Positions 37,801 through 52,800 of a stretch of DNA of 64,000 nucleotides are shown piece by piece (positions within the stretch are counted from its first letter, which is position 1; each line of letters opens with the position of its first letter). The stretch spans positions 4,284,150-4,348,149 of the forward strand of contig NW_023503501.1 of assembly GCF_014529535.1 (NCBI RefSeq), given 5' to 3'. Position numbers and translations under genes: made by a program. The stretch is from Bradysia coprophila (lineage: Eukaryota > Arthropoda > Insecta > Diptera > Sciaridae). The notes beneath the pieces were generated by a model, which did no database searches, had not been told where the DNA came from, and saw only the letters and a program-made list of their open reading frames with translations.

Positions 37801-40800
37801 GGTGTCTGCTTTTGTTGAAAGTATCGCATTGAGTTCGGTCAATACTCTCCCTAGCATCCAAACTCTCTCAAAAAATCGATTTAGGGGGGAAAATAAGTTT
37901 GAGAAACGCTGATTTTTAATATGGCTTAAAAACAACAACAACAACACGAGCGAACAAAGTAGCAGTGATTCATAAACGTAGTTACCACCTTAATAATTGT
38001 AGTTTGGTTGCTAGGGAGAGTATTGGTTCGGTACTTCATTGATCAACCTTATAGGATCGTTAGAGAAATATTTGAAACACTAAGATGATGCGAACTTTTA
38101 AAGGTTTGTCTCGTGTTATCGTTTCCTATCTTGGGCAGTTTATTGGAAATTTCACATGTAGCCGTCTCTTCGCTTACACTACATACATGCAAAGTTGGCT
38201 AAAATTAACTGTTCGAGACGAGTGATGCATCCGCTACTTTCACATCGACTACAACGCTATGTAAACACATCAAACGAAGAGCGCACTGTTTAAATTACAC
38301 TCAACTCAAAATAGTCAGCAAAAATTTTAGATCTTTGGTTCTCTTTGTCTGCTAGTATCAAATGAAATTGGAGAAGAAAAAAACAGAGAGTCATATGTTG
38401 CTAAGTGTTTTGAAGTGAGCGAACGTAACGTTGGGGGAGAGTTCACACTCATACACAAAAATAGGTTCAGAAAACGACGATTGTTGCGTTACGCAAATTA
38501 TGAACGTACCCACAGCTAAAAAGATTAGAATGTATTTAGAAAAACGTCGAAGTGCTCATTCATTATGTTGGAATAACGTTGATCATTCGTTATTCGAGTC
38601 AACAGATAAGACAAATGTAAAAATATATTGTCCGACTAAGAACATTAATTGAAATATTTTGTGAATTTTATCGATGAAACCCAAAAACCAGCACTTAAGC
38701 GAGGCAATAAGCTCAACGAAATTTAAAACAAACATCAATGGAGCTTGTTTTCTGCTATTAATCGAAACGGCTTTTTTTATTACCCGATAGTTTATTCCAA
38801 CCATGTTAGACGTGTGTAAAGGACACCTAATATGTCAAATTTAAAACGATTCAATAAAAATAAAATAAAAACGATGACCCAAGGCAAGACCCTTCCAATC
38901 ATCAACCGCAAATCTGTGAAATCAGCGAAATTTCTCTATCGAACATTAACTTTGCAAGTGAAGGGTTTGTTATGTGTCGCCAAGTGTTCTCATGCAGTCA
39001 TTCAAATGTATACGCTTTTGAAATGGGACCATCACTTGCTCATTCTACAAAACAATAAATATTTAACGACTACACAAAAAAATGACCGGGCGCGACAGGG
39101 TTAGGTGAACAAAAAGATAAGACCAGTAAACGTACATTAGACGGACTGTGTTGGATGATTCAGTTAGTTGTCTCGATTTATAATTTATTTATCGTCAAGG
39201 TAAAACGCAAAAAAGGGTCGCAATAATTAAATTTAATCGAAAGAAAGCAACGTGAATTTTTCAATGATACCACTACAGCATGTAACTGTTGCAAAGTGGT
39301 TTGATTTTAGACTCGGACAATTTTATGGTCTTATTATGGCGATGTACTGAAAAAAAAAACTTTACCTCAGTATCTTACAACATTAGTCAAGTGAGTTAAA
39401 AGAGCTTGAGTTTGAGTGTGAACAAGAGAATAACACTTTCAATGAAGTACTTTACGATTAACCTGTTTTGTAAAATACAAGCTTCCCCCGAATTTAAACT
39501 AAAAAGTTCCACAGATACATCCGATCTCCAACCGTGATGTAATGATTTTTGTAATATATTTTTCCTAGTGTGGAAATTTCGCGATTTCGTCACTTATTTT
39601 CCACGTCTTATGAATAGCATATGGCTTCTTTTACAACCCTAGTATTGTAATGAATTCTTTGTTTTGCATGTCGTGTGTGTGTTCTTATGCACACAACACG
39701 AGATAAAAATGGAAAGTCGTCTTGACGTGTGGTTTTAGTGTGAATTTTGTTGATTCTAGGCGAAACCGAGGTCAATAAAAACACGCAGATGACACTTTTC
39801 AACATTTTTTTTTTCGAGTTTTGTAATGCTGTGGACGTCGAAAGTCCATGCAATTCAATAAAAAGAACGATTTTCTACCCGCAAGCATGTAGATAACTGT
39901 TCGGATATCATACCCTTTGCATGACTAATGCAAAAAGGTGGACTTACATCACAATTGATTTATACAGTGCCATATGCCACAGGTAAAAATAATTTACTTT
40001 TCCGTTACAAGATGTGCTATGTAATTACAACACCAGTGTGTAAAATCGTTCGGGTATCACCTGCCGCATGCACAGTCATCAGATTTCAGCAGGACTTGAT
40101 AATTTAAATTTATTACGAGCCGTTATACCGTTAATTGTGTCCTCAAAGGAATCTGTTTTTCCGTTCAAGCCATTTAACACAGAGTTTTGTAGTAAATTTC
40201 GGTTGGTTTTTCTTTCTTTCTTGATGTCTGTTTATTGTAAAACGCAGAAATTTATCTAGAGATCAGAGAAACGATTTACCTCAGCTACTATTTATACCGC
40301 TGCTATAATTTAAAATGTGACATCAAACGTTTTATCCATTATCCATTAAATAGATTAAAAAACAGTTCCAGCCAGGGCATTCTATACTGTAAATATGCTA
40401 CGACAAAAAAAAACTGTCCACGATGGTAATACACACAAAAAAAGAAGAGAAGTCCTCCCGTCTAATCCGAATTTATCATTACTTTCACATAAATCAACTT
40501 ATTTCTCAAGAGATAGAGATTCTGAGTATCTGAGTTCATTACATGGGATTCAACATCACGCCATCTAAATAAACACTTAATGCACTTTAAGGCAAAATGG
40601 TAAGAGGACGATGAAAAAAAGACCGACAACATGCAATTATGTGCTGTTCGTATTTCATGTAAGCTTTCATTTTTATTTGAACAACTTGGAAAGCACAACG
40701 TTTTGCACAATAAAGATTTGATATTAAGTTTCCAAATTGAGTGCAGTGTTATCGTAGATACGAAATTTTTCATCATTTTACAACGTCTTCAGTGGAAATC

Positions 40801-43800
40801 GATTTTACATTCGAATTTACATATTCTTTCAATTTGTTCGTTTCTGTTTATTTTGGGTTTTTATACATACAATTAGTTAAGCGACAGACTTCCCACGTTC
40901 GCTTTTGTCTAGAAAGAGGAGGACTTCTCCGAAGCTTTATTGCATAATGGCATTTCTTCTCCAAAAACTGAGTAATAAATAACCCAACCCGACGCAATTC
41001 TAACCAAAACTCGAGTATGTTTGCTCAATTTGAAGCCCTATACTCGAGACCAGTTCCAATGGTCAGCCCGAATCTAGCACCAAATTATAGATTAACACGA
41101 AAGCTTAAAAACCTATCGGAAAAGTCAACAACGATTTAACAACCACATCCTAGACTACAAAAATTGAAGATACAAAATCGCACAAACGTTCCTGTGAAAC
41201 ATGGTCGACAAATTCCACCTCAAGTCTTACCTGCTTCACTCTTAATCCAAATCATATTTGAAGATTTTATTGAAATTTAATCTGAAAACGTTTATCTTGA
41301 GGTGTTAATTAGAACGATTGTTGTTACAATCGAAAACCAAAGTCACGTTGTGGGACGAAAAAAAAAACGATTTGTTTTGATTGAGTCTTATCACCGTGTG
41401 GGATATTCCGCACATACTTGGACTTCACTTATCTCCCGAATTGCCATTGCAGGGACGGTAAATGTTTTTGCTTGTGAGGCTTACATGATATTAAGTAGAA
41501 ATGTGAAGAACGTAAAATTCACGATTGAGATTCTATTAGTTCTACAGACTATATATAGACGTTACAATCAGAAATTAGTCAAAGGAAAAGGAGAGTGCAT
41601 TCCGAAAAAGGTAACAAGTCAAATACAGCACAAGAACTTACTATGCAGAGCAGTAAAATATAAGTCCTTTGACTTCGGATTCTCCATAAACAATCACTGA
41701 ACCGTAAAAGATACCATCATGAGCATTGTTCGAGAACATATCTACCGACCTTTGACGGTAGATAAACTGTTAGACACAATAATTTATCAAGCTTACAGAT
41801 TAGAGTGTGGACAAACGATTAAACGTGTCTCGTTAGAAGACACTCCTCTGAATTTTTCTGATAAAAGTCACCAATCTCAAGTATTTGCAATTTTCTCTGG
41901 TCAAGAATCACTGGGCAAAATATTGCGCAATATTCAGTTGAGATTTTTTTGATAAGACCCAGGCTTTAGCGTATAGTTTGCAAAATTCACGCCATGTTCG
42001 AAATAGCTTGAAACAAAACGCACATGGAAGAAGAAGACGATTGGTATTAAACTTCGTACAAATATACTTATAAGTCAAAGGTCTCTCTTCAAAACTGCCA
42101 CTACTTCCTGTGTCTTCACCATATTGTGTCTTTACTCTGTCGTGTTTTTACCATGTCATGTCGTTGTTATGTCGTGTCTTTACTATGTCTTGTCTTTACT
42201 ATGTCTTGTCTTTACTATGTCGTGTCTTTGATATGTCGTGTCTTTTCTATGTCGCGTCGTTGCGAACCAGATTTATAGCAACAAGAGCGCCAACGGAAAT
42301 TTTATATTCCTTGTACTAATAAGATAGTCATGGTACGTAACGCTAGAGAAGAGGACTTGCACAAATCGTTACAAAAATTATGGCTGAACAGTTCAGCCTG
42401 AACTGAATGACCCATAGATAAATGTAAGTCCGACACCTCACAGAACGCGCGAAGCGTATGTTTCTAAGTGGAGCGCAACGACCACACTTGCCCATAATAT
42501 CGTGTTATGAACCAATTCAAACACAATTGTGCGAATATTATATGAATTGGGGTGTGTATGGAGTGGATACAAATGCAAAGGCTTTGTTTTGCTATTCTAC
42601 AAAATTTATTTATGCAACTTAATCAAAACATAGTGGAAGGATTTCAGTTTTTTGCTATTTAATTGATTGTAACATCCGAGCAACCTCGGAAAGTCTCTTG
42701 TGGTCCACATCCAAGAGCTCCACTGCCATCTGGACACTGACCCCAGTTGTTACCTAAAAATTTCATGCAAAGATTGAGTGACACCGCCGCATCATTCAGT
42801 TAATTTTATATCTTACCGGCTCTGTAATTCCATTGAAGTACGCAACGGGCACATCGCACATTAGCTGGTAAACGGTATCGCATATGATACCATCCAGTGC
42901 GAGTGACTTCAGTTCGGCTACCACCACCATCAGCTCTTTGCAAAAGATTTTGGTTGAAGCATGCTTGAGTTTCACCGGCTCCATTTCCAGGTGTGGTACA
43001 CAATCTGAATTCCATGAAACCTCTATGGTATTGAGTCATATCAATATCGATATCAATGATTTGTCCGGCGGTATAACGTCCAGTAATGATTCCTCTGTAG
43101 AATTGTCCTCCCATTTCGTTTGGTCGTGGTGTTGCTGCATTGATCGGATCTCCGCAAACTCCACAATCGGTGCCGGGATTAACTGCTTGATGTCTAGCTC
43201 CGCAAAATAGCTCATTATCATTCCAGTTCGGTGGTGGATTTAATGATTGGAACTCTGGGACTCTCCACACCGACCTAAAAATTATTTTAGGAAATTAATT
43301 TCAAGAACCAACGATTCTCAGCAAATAGAAATTACGATCGGCTTGGTGGCCTCATTAAACGTCCATGGGAATTTACTCCAGCAACTAGTGCTACCACTAA
43401 GAGTAAAGCAAATTTGAACATTGTTCTTTAAGTTAAAGCTTCAACCAAGGAGGAAGTACAACTATGACAAACCGAAGCAAATTCAGCATTTTTATATGGT
43501 TTCATCATCTGATTATTTCATTATCTTGTCATTTCGACAATGATTAGGACAGCAATCAAGAGATATTTCAACAATTAGGTACAATACATGATTGTAAGAA
43601 TTCCCGTCGTTGCATCTAATGAAAGGAGAAAGATAATAAGTCGTTGTAAACAATGGCATTTCAATAACGATTAACGATTGGTATTAAAGATATTCTGATA
43701 ATTTTGTTGCCGATGCTTTTTCGGGTACTGTTCGCTCGTGCTCAGGAGTTCAGGAGCCGCTGATGACTGAGTTATTGTCATAAACCTGCATCTATTTCCG

Positions 43801-46800
43801 CTTTTAGTGAATAACATTAACAGTGAAATCTGCATTATATTTGCAGCCAGCGAAAAAGACAAAATTATCTGAGGGGGAAACAACAAGAGCGAATGGTGGG
43901 ACAGGCTGCATTCGCCATTATTGGAGCGAATGAAGGGAAAATATCAGCGAATGCAGGAAAATATGAGCGAATTAACGGTAAATGTGAGCGAATGAAGGTA
44001 TGAAGGTATGGAGCGGACCACGGGAAAATATGAGCGATGAAGAATATGAAATGATCTTCCGTTGTTGTTTCTCCCCAAAATTATCAGTCGGTACAAAATT
44101 GTTGCTTCCAGCTGTTTTACCAGCTGATCCACTAACACAAACACACTACTTATAGGCCCTCACATTGTATTATTGACTGGTTAAACAGCTGAAACAAACG
44201 CAGACACAGATTAACAGATTCGGTTGGCCTTAACTGCACATTTATCATTTGGTTCCTTAGACTAATTCATTTCGTGTTGAGAAATACGAATAAGATACGC
44301 CACAAATCAAGTAAACACTTGGTAATAGTTATTTCACGACAGAGTAAAGTTAACCAGGCGGGAGCGCTGATTTGACTAGGGACCTGAATAATCTAGTAGC
44401 CTTATATTTTTTGCGAACAAAATTTTTCAATTTATGTCAGTGTTCATTTGAGTTCATTTTCATACAGTGTATTAGGTCCCTTATTTGACGTTTCGAAAAT
44501 GAACCGCTCCTGCCTGGTTTATTTTACTCTGCCGTGGTTATTTACATGGTTGAGGGTCCAAAATCATTCTTTTCATCGAATATCATGAACTTTTGACTGC
44601 CTCAGCATTGCAAAACTCGAGCAAAAACAGTTGAAGTAACGTTTTCGTCTGTCTATTGACCTCGGCTTCGCCCCGGATCACCACGATCTGATGATAAGAG
44701 ATAGCTATAAGGACATGGTTTCAGGCTACAGTTTAATTTTCCACTTTTGAGAACTTTGGCAGAACTTTCGTGAGTCCTGGCTTGCACGAAGGTAGGAGTT
44801 ACAAAATTTGTTAAAGTTGCGTGGCAATCAACTTGGTGAAATGTTCAAACAAACTTTCATTAGAATTTTGGCGTTGCATGGGAATTTTTGGCCCAGCGCC
44901 ATCGCAATCAACTCAGAGATGTCTTAGTCTTAGTACACAATCGTAAATATTGACCTCATGCATGGCACTGCTCCTAGCACTAACTTTCGTATATATTAGA
45001 CGTCAAAATGAGTCCACATTTTGATATATGTGTACGCGTCCACACGTCCATGTGTTGTGTGTCACATGAAAAAATGCAGAGCCCTGCTACTAGCATAAAC
45101 ATAAAAAATATTCGGAGTATGATGAAATCACAGTAGGCACTGCGTTTCTTTTGTATAGATAGATAGATGACTTCGACGTGTGAGTTAAAAGATACAATAC
45201 AAAAAATCGTAAGCGGTAGCTCTTATCACTAAAGCCTCAAAATTTGACAGTTGTCAATTCTGTTATCATGCTAGGAGCAGTGCTGTGGCAGAGCCAATTC
45301 TGATATCATTTCTTCCCAAATATTTTTCATGTCTATGCTAAGAGCAGTCCTATCGCTCATGTAAAAACAAATGAAGTGAATAGATATGCTGCGAGCGATG
45401 TTATTTTTCTGTTAAAGCAAAAATCGATGCTTCCAGAAAAACAGCTCACACAAAAGTTTTGATAGAAACTAGACTTTTTACCACTCTTCAAGTGGCATAA
45501 ATTCATGCTACTTCGCAGTAAAGAGCACTTGAGGCGATGAAACGTCGGATTTTGACCAATCATGTGGAGAGTGTTATCATTCTCAAGGTACATTGAAGAT
45601 GCCTGTTATCATGTTATTATTCACTGAAAATGGATTCCCGTCATAAGCTTGCTCCCGTCATCGATCTGATAAAATGTAACTGGCTGATAAACAGACATAT
45701 CGCACCAAACACACTCAAGCACGATTCCCGTCACAGAAATCGTTTCCCGTCATCCGAGCTGATAAATATATAATCACATTCGGAATTACCTTAGAGCGGT
45801 TTTGAGTATGAACTTATTTTTAATCGGAGACAGCGTTTATGTTGGATTGGATTCATGTCTAGTAGATGCTTCGAAATTTTCCGCTTAGAGTTTTGTAAAC
45901 TGCCTTCATATTTAAGATCTTTAAGGTCCTACTGAAGATTGAATGATAACTTTTTAGGAGATGTTCGTATTGGAAGACTGTTAATCCACCTGAAGTAGTT
46001 GCAAAAAAAACTACTGCATGGCAACGCTTAATAAAGTTTCATTTTAGCCTAGATAGCTGAATTTTCGAATTTTGGTGAAATAGATTTTGGACGCCTCGTC
46101 TATTGTAATATTTATCATTGTGACTAGCGTTACAATAATAAAATACCACTCTGGAACTATCTTCACGCCGCATGTATGCAACGTTAGAATAGTTCCGTTT
46201 GTAGAAGGAAAGTGGAACTAAAAGAGTGGTACTATTGTAACGCTGATATCATTGCGTGCGTCTATTGTCCGCACGCAATGATATCAGCGTTACAATAGTA
46301 CCACTCTTTTAGTTCCACTTTCCTTACTTTCCACTTTCCTTATCTGAGAGAAGCTGATTTTTTTGTTTTGTTCGGATTTGGATGCAATGTTAAACCTTTG
46401 ACGGTCTATACTATACCATGTTGACTGAGAGTGGTGGTGATTGAGCGAATGAGCCACAACCAAAGGTGATAGGAATTAAGTCCACTTTTTGTCAGTTGAA
46501 AATCTTACCTGTAGCAGGTTACTTTGTCTCCAGGTAATCTAGAATAGCTGCCACAGCTATGTCAATGCGAGAAACAAAAAAAAAGTTCTAACGAAACTGT
46601 GTCGACTCAGAGCCCACATTGTTCTATGTTCCTCAACACCTTTCTGGTAATAATACGTTTTAATACCGAATCGGGTTAATGGCCGTCGTCATCTAAAGTT
46701 TCGAAATTCATAACTTTTCTACTTTCCTTGCTGAGAAAAACCAATTTGCCATTGCTTTTACGGCATACAGTGTGCATAATAAACAAACAAAAAAAGAATC

Positions 46801-49800
46801 CAGCTAGGACACACCGGAAGCAACATTATTTGTTACAATAAATACGTTCATTCAACCCAATGATGCCATAAATAACCAGATATTTTACCTTTTTCGCAGT
46901 CATTTTTGATTTATATTTTAAAGTATGAATTTGAGCTTTTTAATCTTGCCTGTTTGTCTCATTAGTACGTGTTCTAGTGGTAAACAGTGTCGGTTTATAA
47001 AAATTAATTTCCGGTTTGATTTGCAGCTTTGAAAACTTTAATTATAAGGAAGAATAATTACTCCAATTTCTTTACCGAATTTTCGTTTATTACATAATAT
47101 TCCCATACAGGTCCATGCCCAGCCGGATCGTTTGCTTGTGATAATTTTACGAAATGTGTTTTACAACGGCAAATGTGTGACAAACATGAGTACTGTGACG
47201 ATAGGTACGATGAAAATGCATTGGAGTGTGGATTTTTTTATGGCAGCAAGAAGTTTACAGAAAGTGCTTACGATAATAAAAATTCCGTGGGAAGAAGAAA
47301 TAACGCATGTGGTAAGCAGTTCAAGGTTATACAAGTATGATGATCTCGATGATGGAGATGATGGCCATAGGCTAGGAATATATGATGTAGTGTAGATGTG
47401 ACCACAGCAGTAATTTAAGAGTGTAGAAGAAGATAATAAATTTTTCAGAGAATGAGGGGTGAACTTTTCGTAGATTATTTCATTAATCGACGTCAAAGAT
47501 GATTCTAAGCAAGAAATTAGTCTACCTCCAGAATTCACCGATTTTTTATAAACTTTATTGAAAAAAAATTATTTTATCCGAAACGGACACCCGCCAAATA
47601 CTTTACGGAGACCAAATGTATCAACACACAACTAGAGCGCCAATGCTTGTGCTATCAAGAATTTGTAATTTGACAGTTGTCACCTTAATGCTAAGATTGG
47701 TCCATACTATCAAAGGCTCTCTACCTATTTGGTAGAGAGCCTGTGATACTATTCGTAACCTTTAAGGTGACAACTGTCAAGCTACGAATTCTTAAATTCA
47801 CGAGAATCGCCGCCCTGATAAGTTGTTTTTAGCCACTTTATAATACGCTGGCTATTCACACATAGTGTCTTCTTTGGCTATTCGCACATTGGTTGATTTA
47901 AAGTGGTTGAGGATTGTATTCGTATAAATACATGAGCGGAGGATGGTTGAAGGCAAAAACATCATATCAGACCTATAAGAAGTTTAGATGATTGCGTTGT
48001 CCGTAAAAGGCTATCTTCTTTGTCAATATAATCGTTGTTAACATCAATGATGGCGAGGCCTACTTTTATACAATGTTATTGAAATTCGAAGTGTCCTTGA
48101 GGAATTGTCAATGAATGAATCGATCCGAAATGACGCAATTGTTTGTAAACTGGTGTCAGAAAGGGGCGCAGACAAGTTTGGAAAGGTATAGGTGAAGTTT
48201 ACAGACTTGGTTAGTTGAATTGCTAGACAGATTTTTGGCCCTTTGAATAATCAACTAGTGATGCTAGGGCAATCAGAGTACACTAGTTAACGACAGAATG
48301 TAACTCAATATTAATCGATTCCAGAACTAGATTCCGTCCCGCCAAAGTGTTTATGCAAAGCAAAGGGGATAGCTTGTGTGTATTTGAATTTGACAACAGT
48401 GCCGGCGACACCTCCACAGATAACCAGTTTGTTTCTGTACGGAAATCGCCTTGAATTGACGCAGAGCTCGTTTAAAGATCTGAATTTAACTTCATATTTG
48501 TAAGGCAAAATGGTTTACGGTGTTGATTTGATTGAGTGTCCTTAATTGAAATTAATTTATCCTTTGCAGACACTTGAAGAACTGCCGTATATCAATTATA
48601 CCTGATTATGTATTCAAAAGTCAAAAACATTTACGCAGACTGTATCTCAACAACAATCTATTGCGTAACATAACGAATGGAACATTTGTCGGTTTGGATT
48701 CGGTGGAATGGTTGTTTTTAGACTCGAATCGAATAAAGACTGTTCAATTGGACTATTTCGATCATTTACCGTCGCTGCAATTGCTCAATCTATCGAATAA
48801 TTCTCTAAACTTTTCGGAGAATCAACGATTTCCGAATTTACCAGAGATACTGGAATTGTGGGTTCATGATTTATGTTGATTCGCGTCGAAATTCAATTTA
48901 ACGCAACGAACACGATTTTTTTTTTCTTATTATTACAGGCACTTGGAGCATAATAATATTGGAATAATAAACGAATTGTTATTCTCTTCGCTTCATCATC
49001 TTCACTACCTGTAAGTACACACAAAAAAAGCCATTCTTTAAAGGTGTGTGAGCCATTATTTTAAGTTGTTGTCATTTTCACTTTAAAATGAAAATTTTCT
49101 GTTGAATATATTAGACAATAAGCGAGAAACAAAAATTCTTCTCTTCGATTTTTCATTCTAAATACTCGACTTACAGATGCTTAGACTTCAACCATATCAA
49201 TACGATACATGCGAACGCGTTTGTTGGTCTGACGAACTTGAGAGAGTTGTGAGTATAAATTGACTTGACTTAATTTGATAATTTATTTACTAAGCAACAT
49301 CGCTTGGGTGTGTCAAGTCCCTTGACTGAACACTTTTTTGAATAGATTTTTGAATTTTTAATAATAACAACAATTCGCTCTATTTGTCGCAGATACATAA
49401 GAGTAGCGACTCTCCATTACATTTTGTCCACTGAATTCCATTTTATTTTGTGAATGAAGTAGGGTTTTGTCTCCCAAACAGTGCTGAAACGATGGAGTGT
49501 TTCTTTTCTACTTGCAAAAAAATCGTACGAATTAAGCCTCGCTTCGAATTACTCTCAGATCGTTCGACTTCGTCGTTACTCTATTTAATGCCATAAAAAC
49601 CGTTAGATGAATAGAGTAGTAGTATGACAAATGGTTTACAAAATATTGACGTGGTGAAACCTCCATTAACGCCAGAACCTATTTTAAGGAAATTAAATTT
49701 CCAAAAATTCTCAAATTTTTCCATCACGTTTCGTCGTTTCATCTAAAAACACAACAGATTGCATCGTAAATGTTGTTTTTACTGCCTTTTTAGTTGTTTT

Positions 49801-52800
49801 TCATATCTTTGAGCTTAACTGATTACTTCGGAATGAGAGAATTTTAAGAATTTTTCAGAACTTTTGTGAAATTTTGGAAATTTTTGGAAATTAAATTCCT
49901 TAAAATAGGCCCTGCATTAACCTGCTAGGTGCGAGGGGTGAACCACTCTTTTTTTCGAAGGATTATTTGGTGATTATTTGTACCCAAATAATCACCAAAT
50001 AATCCCAAAATAATATTTCAAATTTACATAACAAGTGATAAAAAGTCCTGTTTTCATGTAAAGTTTGTTGATAAGAGGCGAAGCTCAGGTCAATAATGAC
50101 ACGCAACTTGATTTTTTAATTTTTTGACATATTTTGACGTATTTTGGTTACCCTAAGGGTGTAATACGTTAATCTGTATTTTGAGGAAAAACTCGGAGCA
50201 AAAAAGAAAATATAAATATATTTCGTGATTATTTCGAGGATTATTTGGTGATTGTTTGAGATTTTTTTGAGTCACTCTAAGGCCCGTCATAGGGAAATGA
50301 CAGGACAGTTTCCCGAAAATGTATGGAAAGTTTTATCACAAAAATTCACCGAAAAAATTCAAAGAAACTCACCTCTTATGCTTTCCATTGTATTCGGACA
50401 TAGTCTCTTTAGGTCGCCAAGGTATATTTGAACACTAAAACACTTTTTACTCGATGTAAAAACAAAAGTTTTTTTTTTGTTTTGTCGCGACAACAACACA
50501 GAAAATATTTCGACACAACTGTGACACTCCGCTACTATAAGTACTAGAATGTATGTTTGCTGTGTTCACTTTGGCGGTAAAATATTTTCATTGAAAAAAG
50601 TGTCCGACGCTTCAGCGATGGTAGACATTTATTAAAATTGTAACCTCTCCCACTTCTTTAGTAAGCTAACAAGACTTCGCTGAGTCTAATTATGCCACCT
50701 CTTTGAATAAAAATATTTCCTGAGGTCGAATAATTCTCCGCTGAGCTCTAATAATTCTCCGCTGAGCTTAGGAAAACCTCTAATGAGCTCTAATAATTAT
50801 CCGCTAGGCTTCAGTAAGAGTCCGTCAGACCTTAGCACGTAGTAGTAAGGCAATGAAGCTAAGCGAACACTCAATAAGCATCAGCGGATACCTAATAATT
50901 GTTGCTACGATTTAATAAGACTCCACTTAGCTTTGGCAGATCTCCGCTGAGTGTCCGATTCGCTCCATTAAGCCTTCCTGCAACTTGCTTAGGCCTAACG
51001 GACACTTCCTGAAGTCTAGCGGAGAATTATTAGAGCTCAGCGGAGGTTTGTTAAAGCTCAGCGGAGAATTATTAGAACTCAGCCGATATTTTTATTCAAA
51101 GAGGTGGCATAATTAGACTTCGCGAAGTCTTCTTAGCTTACTAAAGAGGAACGAACATTTATTTACGCTCAGCGGAGTCTTACGAGAGAGTAAATTTTTA
51201 ATAAATGCTCTCCCATCGTTGAAAGAATGTCCGCTGAGCTCTCGTAAAGCTTTAATAAATGGTCGATGAGCATTATTAAATGAATACGCTACCCTTTGTC
51301 AACTGTTTCATGATTTTTATAATATCTCCTACACTTTTTTGAATGAAAATATTTTACCGCCGAAGTGAACACAGCAAACATTCATTCTAGTACTTATAGT
51401 AGCGGAGTGTCACAGTTGTGTCGAAATATTTTCTGTTTTTTTGTCGCGACAAAACAAAAAAAAATTGTTTTTGCATCGAGTAAAAAGTGTTTTAGTGTTC
51501 AAATATGCCTTGGCAACCTAAAGAGACTATGTTCGAATACAATGGAAAGCATGAGAGGTGAGTTTCTTTGAATTTTTTCGGTGAATTTTTGTGATAAAAT
51601 TTTCCATTCATTTTCGGGAAACTGTCCTGTCATTTCCCAATGACGGGCCTTAAGGCTATTGCACGCTTAAAAACTTGTCATTATTCATTTGTTCGTCATA
51701 TAATGGAAGTGGCCTCGAAACTGGACTTTTTGGATGGTATTTGCTAAATGACAAGTTGATTATTTTGATTATTTCGATTATCTGATTATTTGGTGATTAT
51801 TTCAGAGTGGTTCACCCCTCGGCTAGGTGCGTTGACAAAATCCATGAAAAATTGAAAGCATGTCTTGAATCTCTGAAAATATAACCGAGGTTAGAGGCCA
51901 TTAACAAATTTGATGTACGTTCTTTAGAGGGAATGGGAACTCTGACAAAAGGGTACACTTTCTATCTGTTATTTTGGAGCCAATAGCGAGAAGTAAATTC
52001 GTATTTTTCGAGTATGTACCTAGGCCTATTTTTTAGAAAATTGATTTTGATGACAAATTTGATGACAACATTTTCTTAAAATTTAGTAACTTTTGGAAAA
52101 TGTTAGCAAATTTTAGAAAATTTAGAAAATCAATTTTCTAAAAATGTACCCTGCTGGTGAGTGCTATGCGAATTGGTCACCTTTCATCTTCTTCACCGAA
52201 CCAGAGTGTCATATTTGAGAAAGGTAAATAAAGCTACCAAACGAACAAAATAAATGACAACAATGGGCTCCTATTACGACAGGGTCTCGTATTTGGTAAT
52301 TTTCCCCTATAAATTCGCTAAATTAGAGAAAAAATAAACAAATTACAGCGAAAAGTCAGTGTTCATTGGAGCTCATCTTCATACAGTCATAATGTCCCTT
52401 ATTTGACGTTTCAAAGTTGAACTGCTCCAGGCAGAACCTGCCTGGCTTATTTTACTCTGCCGTGCACGTAATTAACGTTCACCCTCGGACCTTAATCTTA
52501 AAAAAATTAGGGATAAAATTTCGACTTGGAAAAAATTGAAAATGTTCATACAATATAATAGCTGTCAGAATCTGTGGGTCTAGAAATATTAGATTGTACA
52601 TAAAACACAAATGTGATAATTCCTAATTTTTTGTAATTGACATATCTCCCGTTCGTTTGCGAATTTCTCTTTAGCGTTAAGCTGATCAGGATTAATCGTC
52701 TCACAGCACACACGTCCTTCTGAGAAAAAGTTAACATGTGGTGGTTTGTTGACTTGAGCCACAGAAAACTAATATTTTCACAGCCACACAATAATTTAAA

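Larger units (their letters stand above)
36360..39010 (+). repeat. Pair of diverged ~150-bp direct repeats bracketing the SVWC gene
   Basis: About 36370-36480 and 38865-39000 share CAAATCTGTGAAA-CAGCGAAATTTCT, a CCTTCAATC/CCTTCCAATC block and a TCATTCAA block further on. The SVWC gene lies between them. They may mark an old segmental duplication or be copies of a dispersed element. The 90-codon frame 38832-39104 overlaps the right copy and is not supported as coding. Confidence 0.6.

Noticed and set aside
41302..41952. Frames of 132 and 77 codons considered as a small gene
   Set aside because: No recognised domain, no splice partners, and composition like the surrounding intron.
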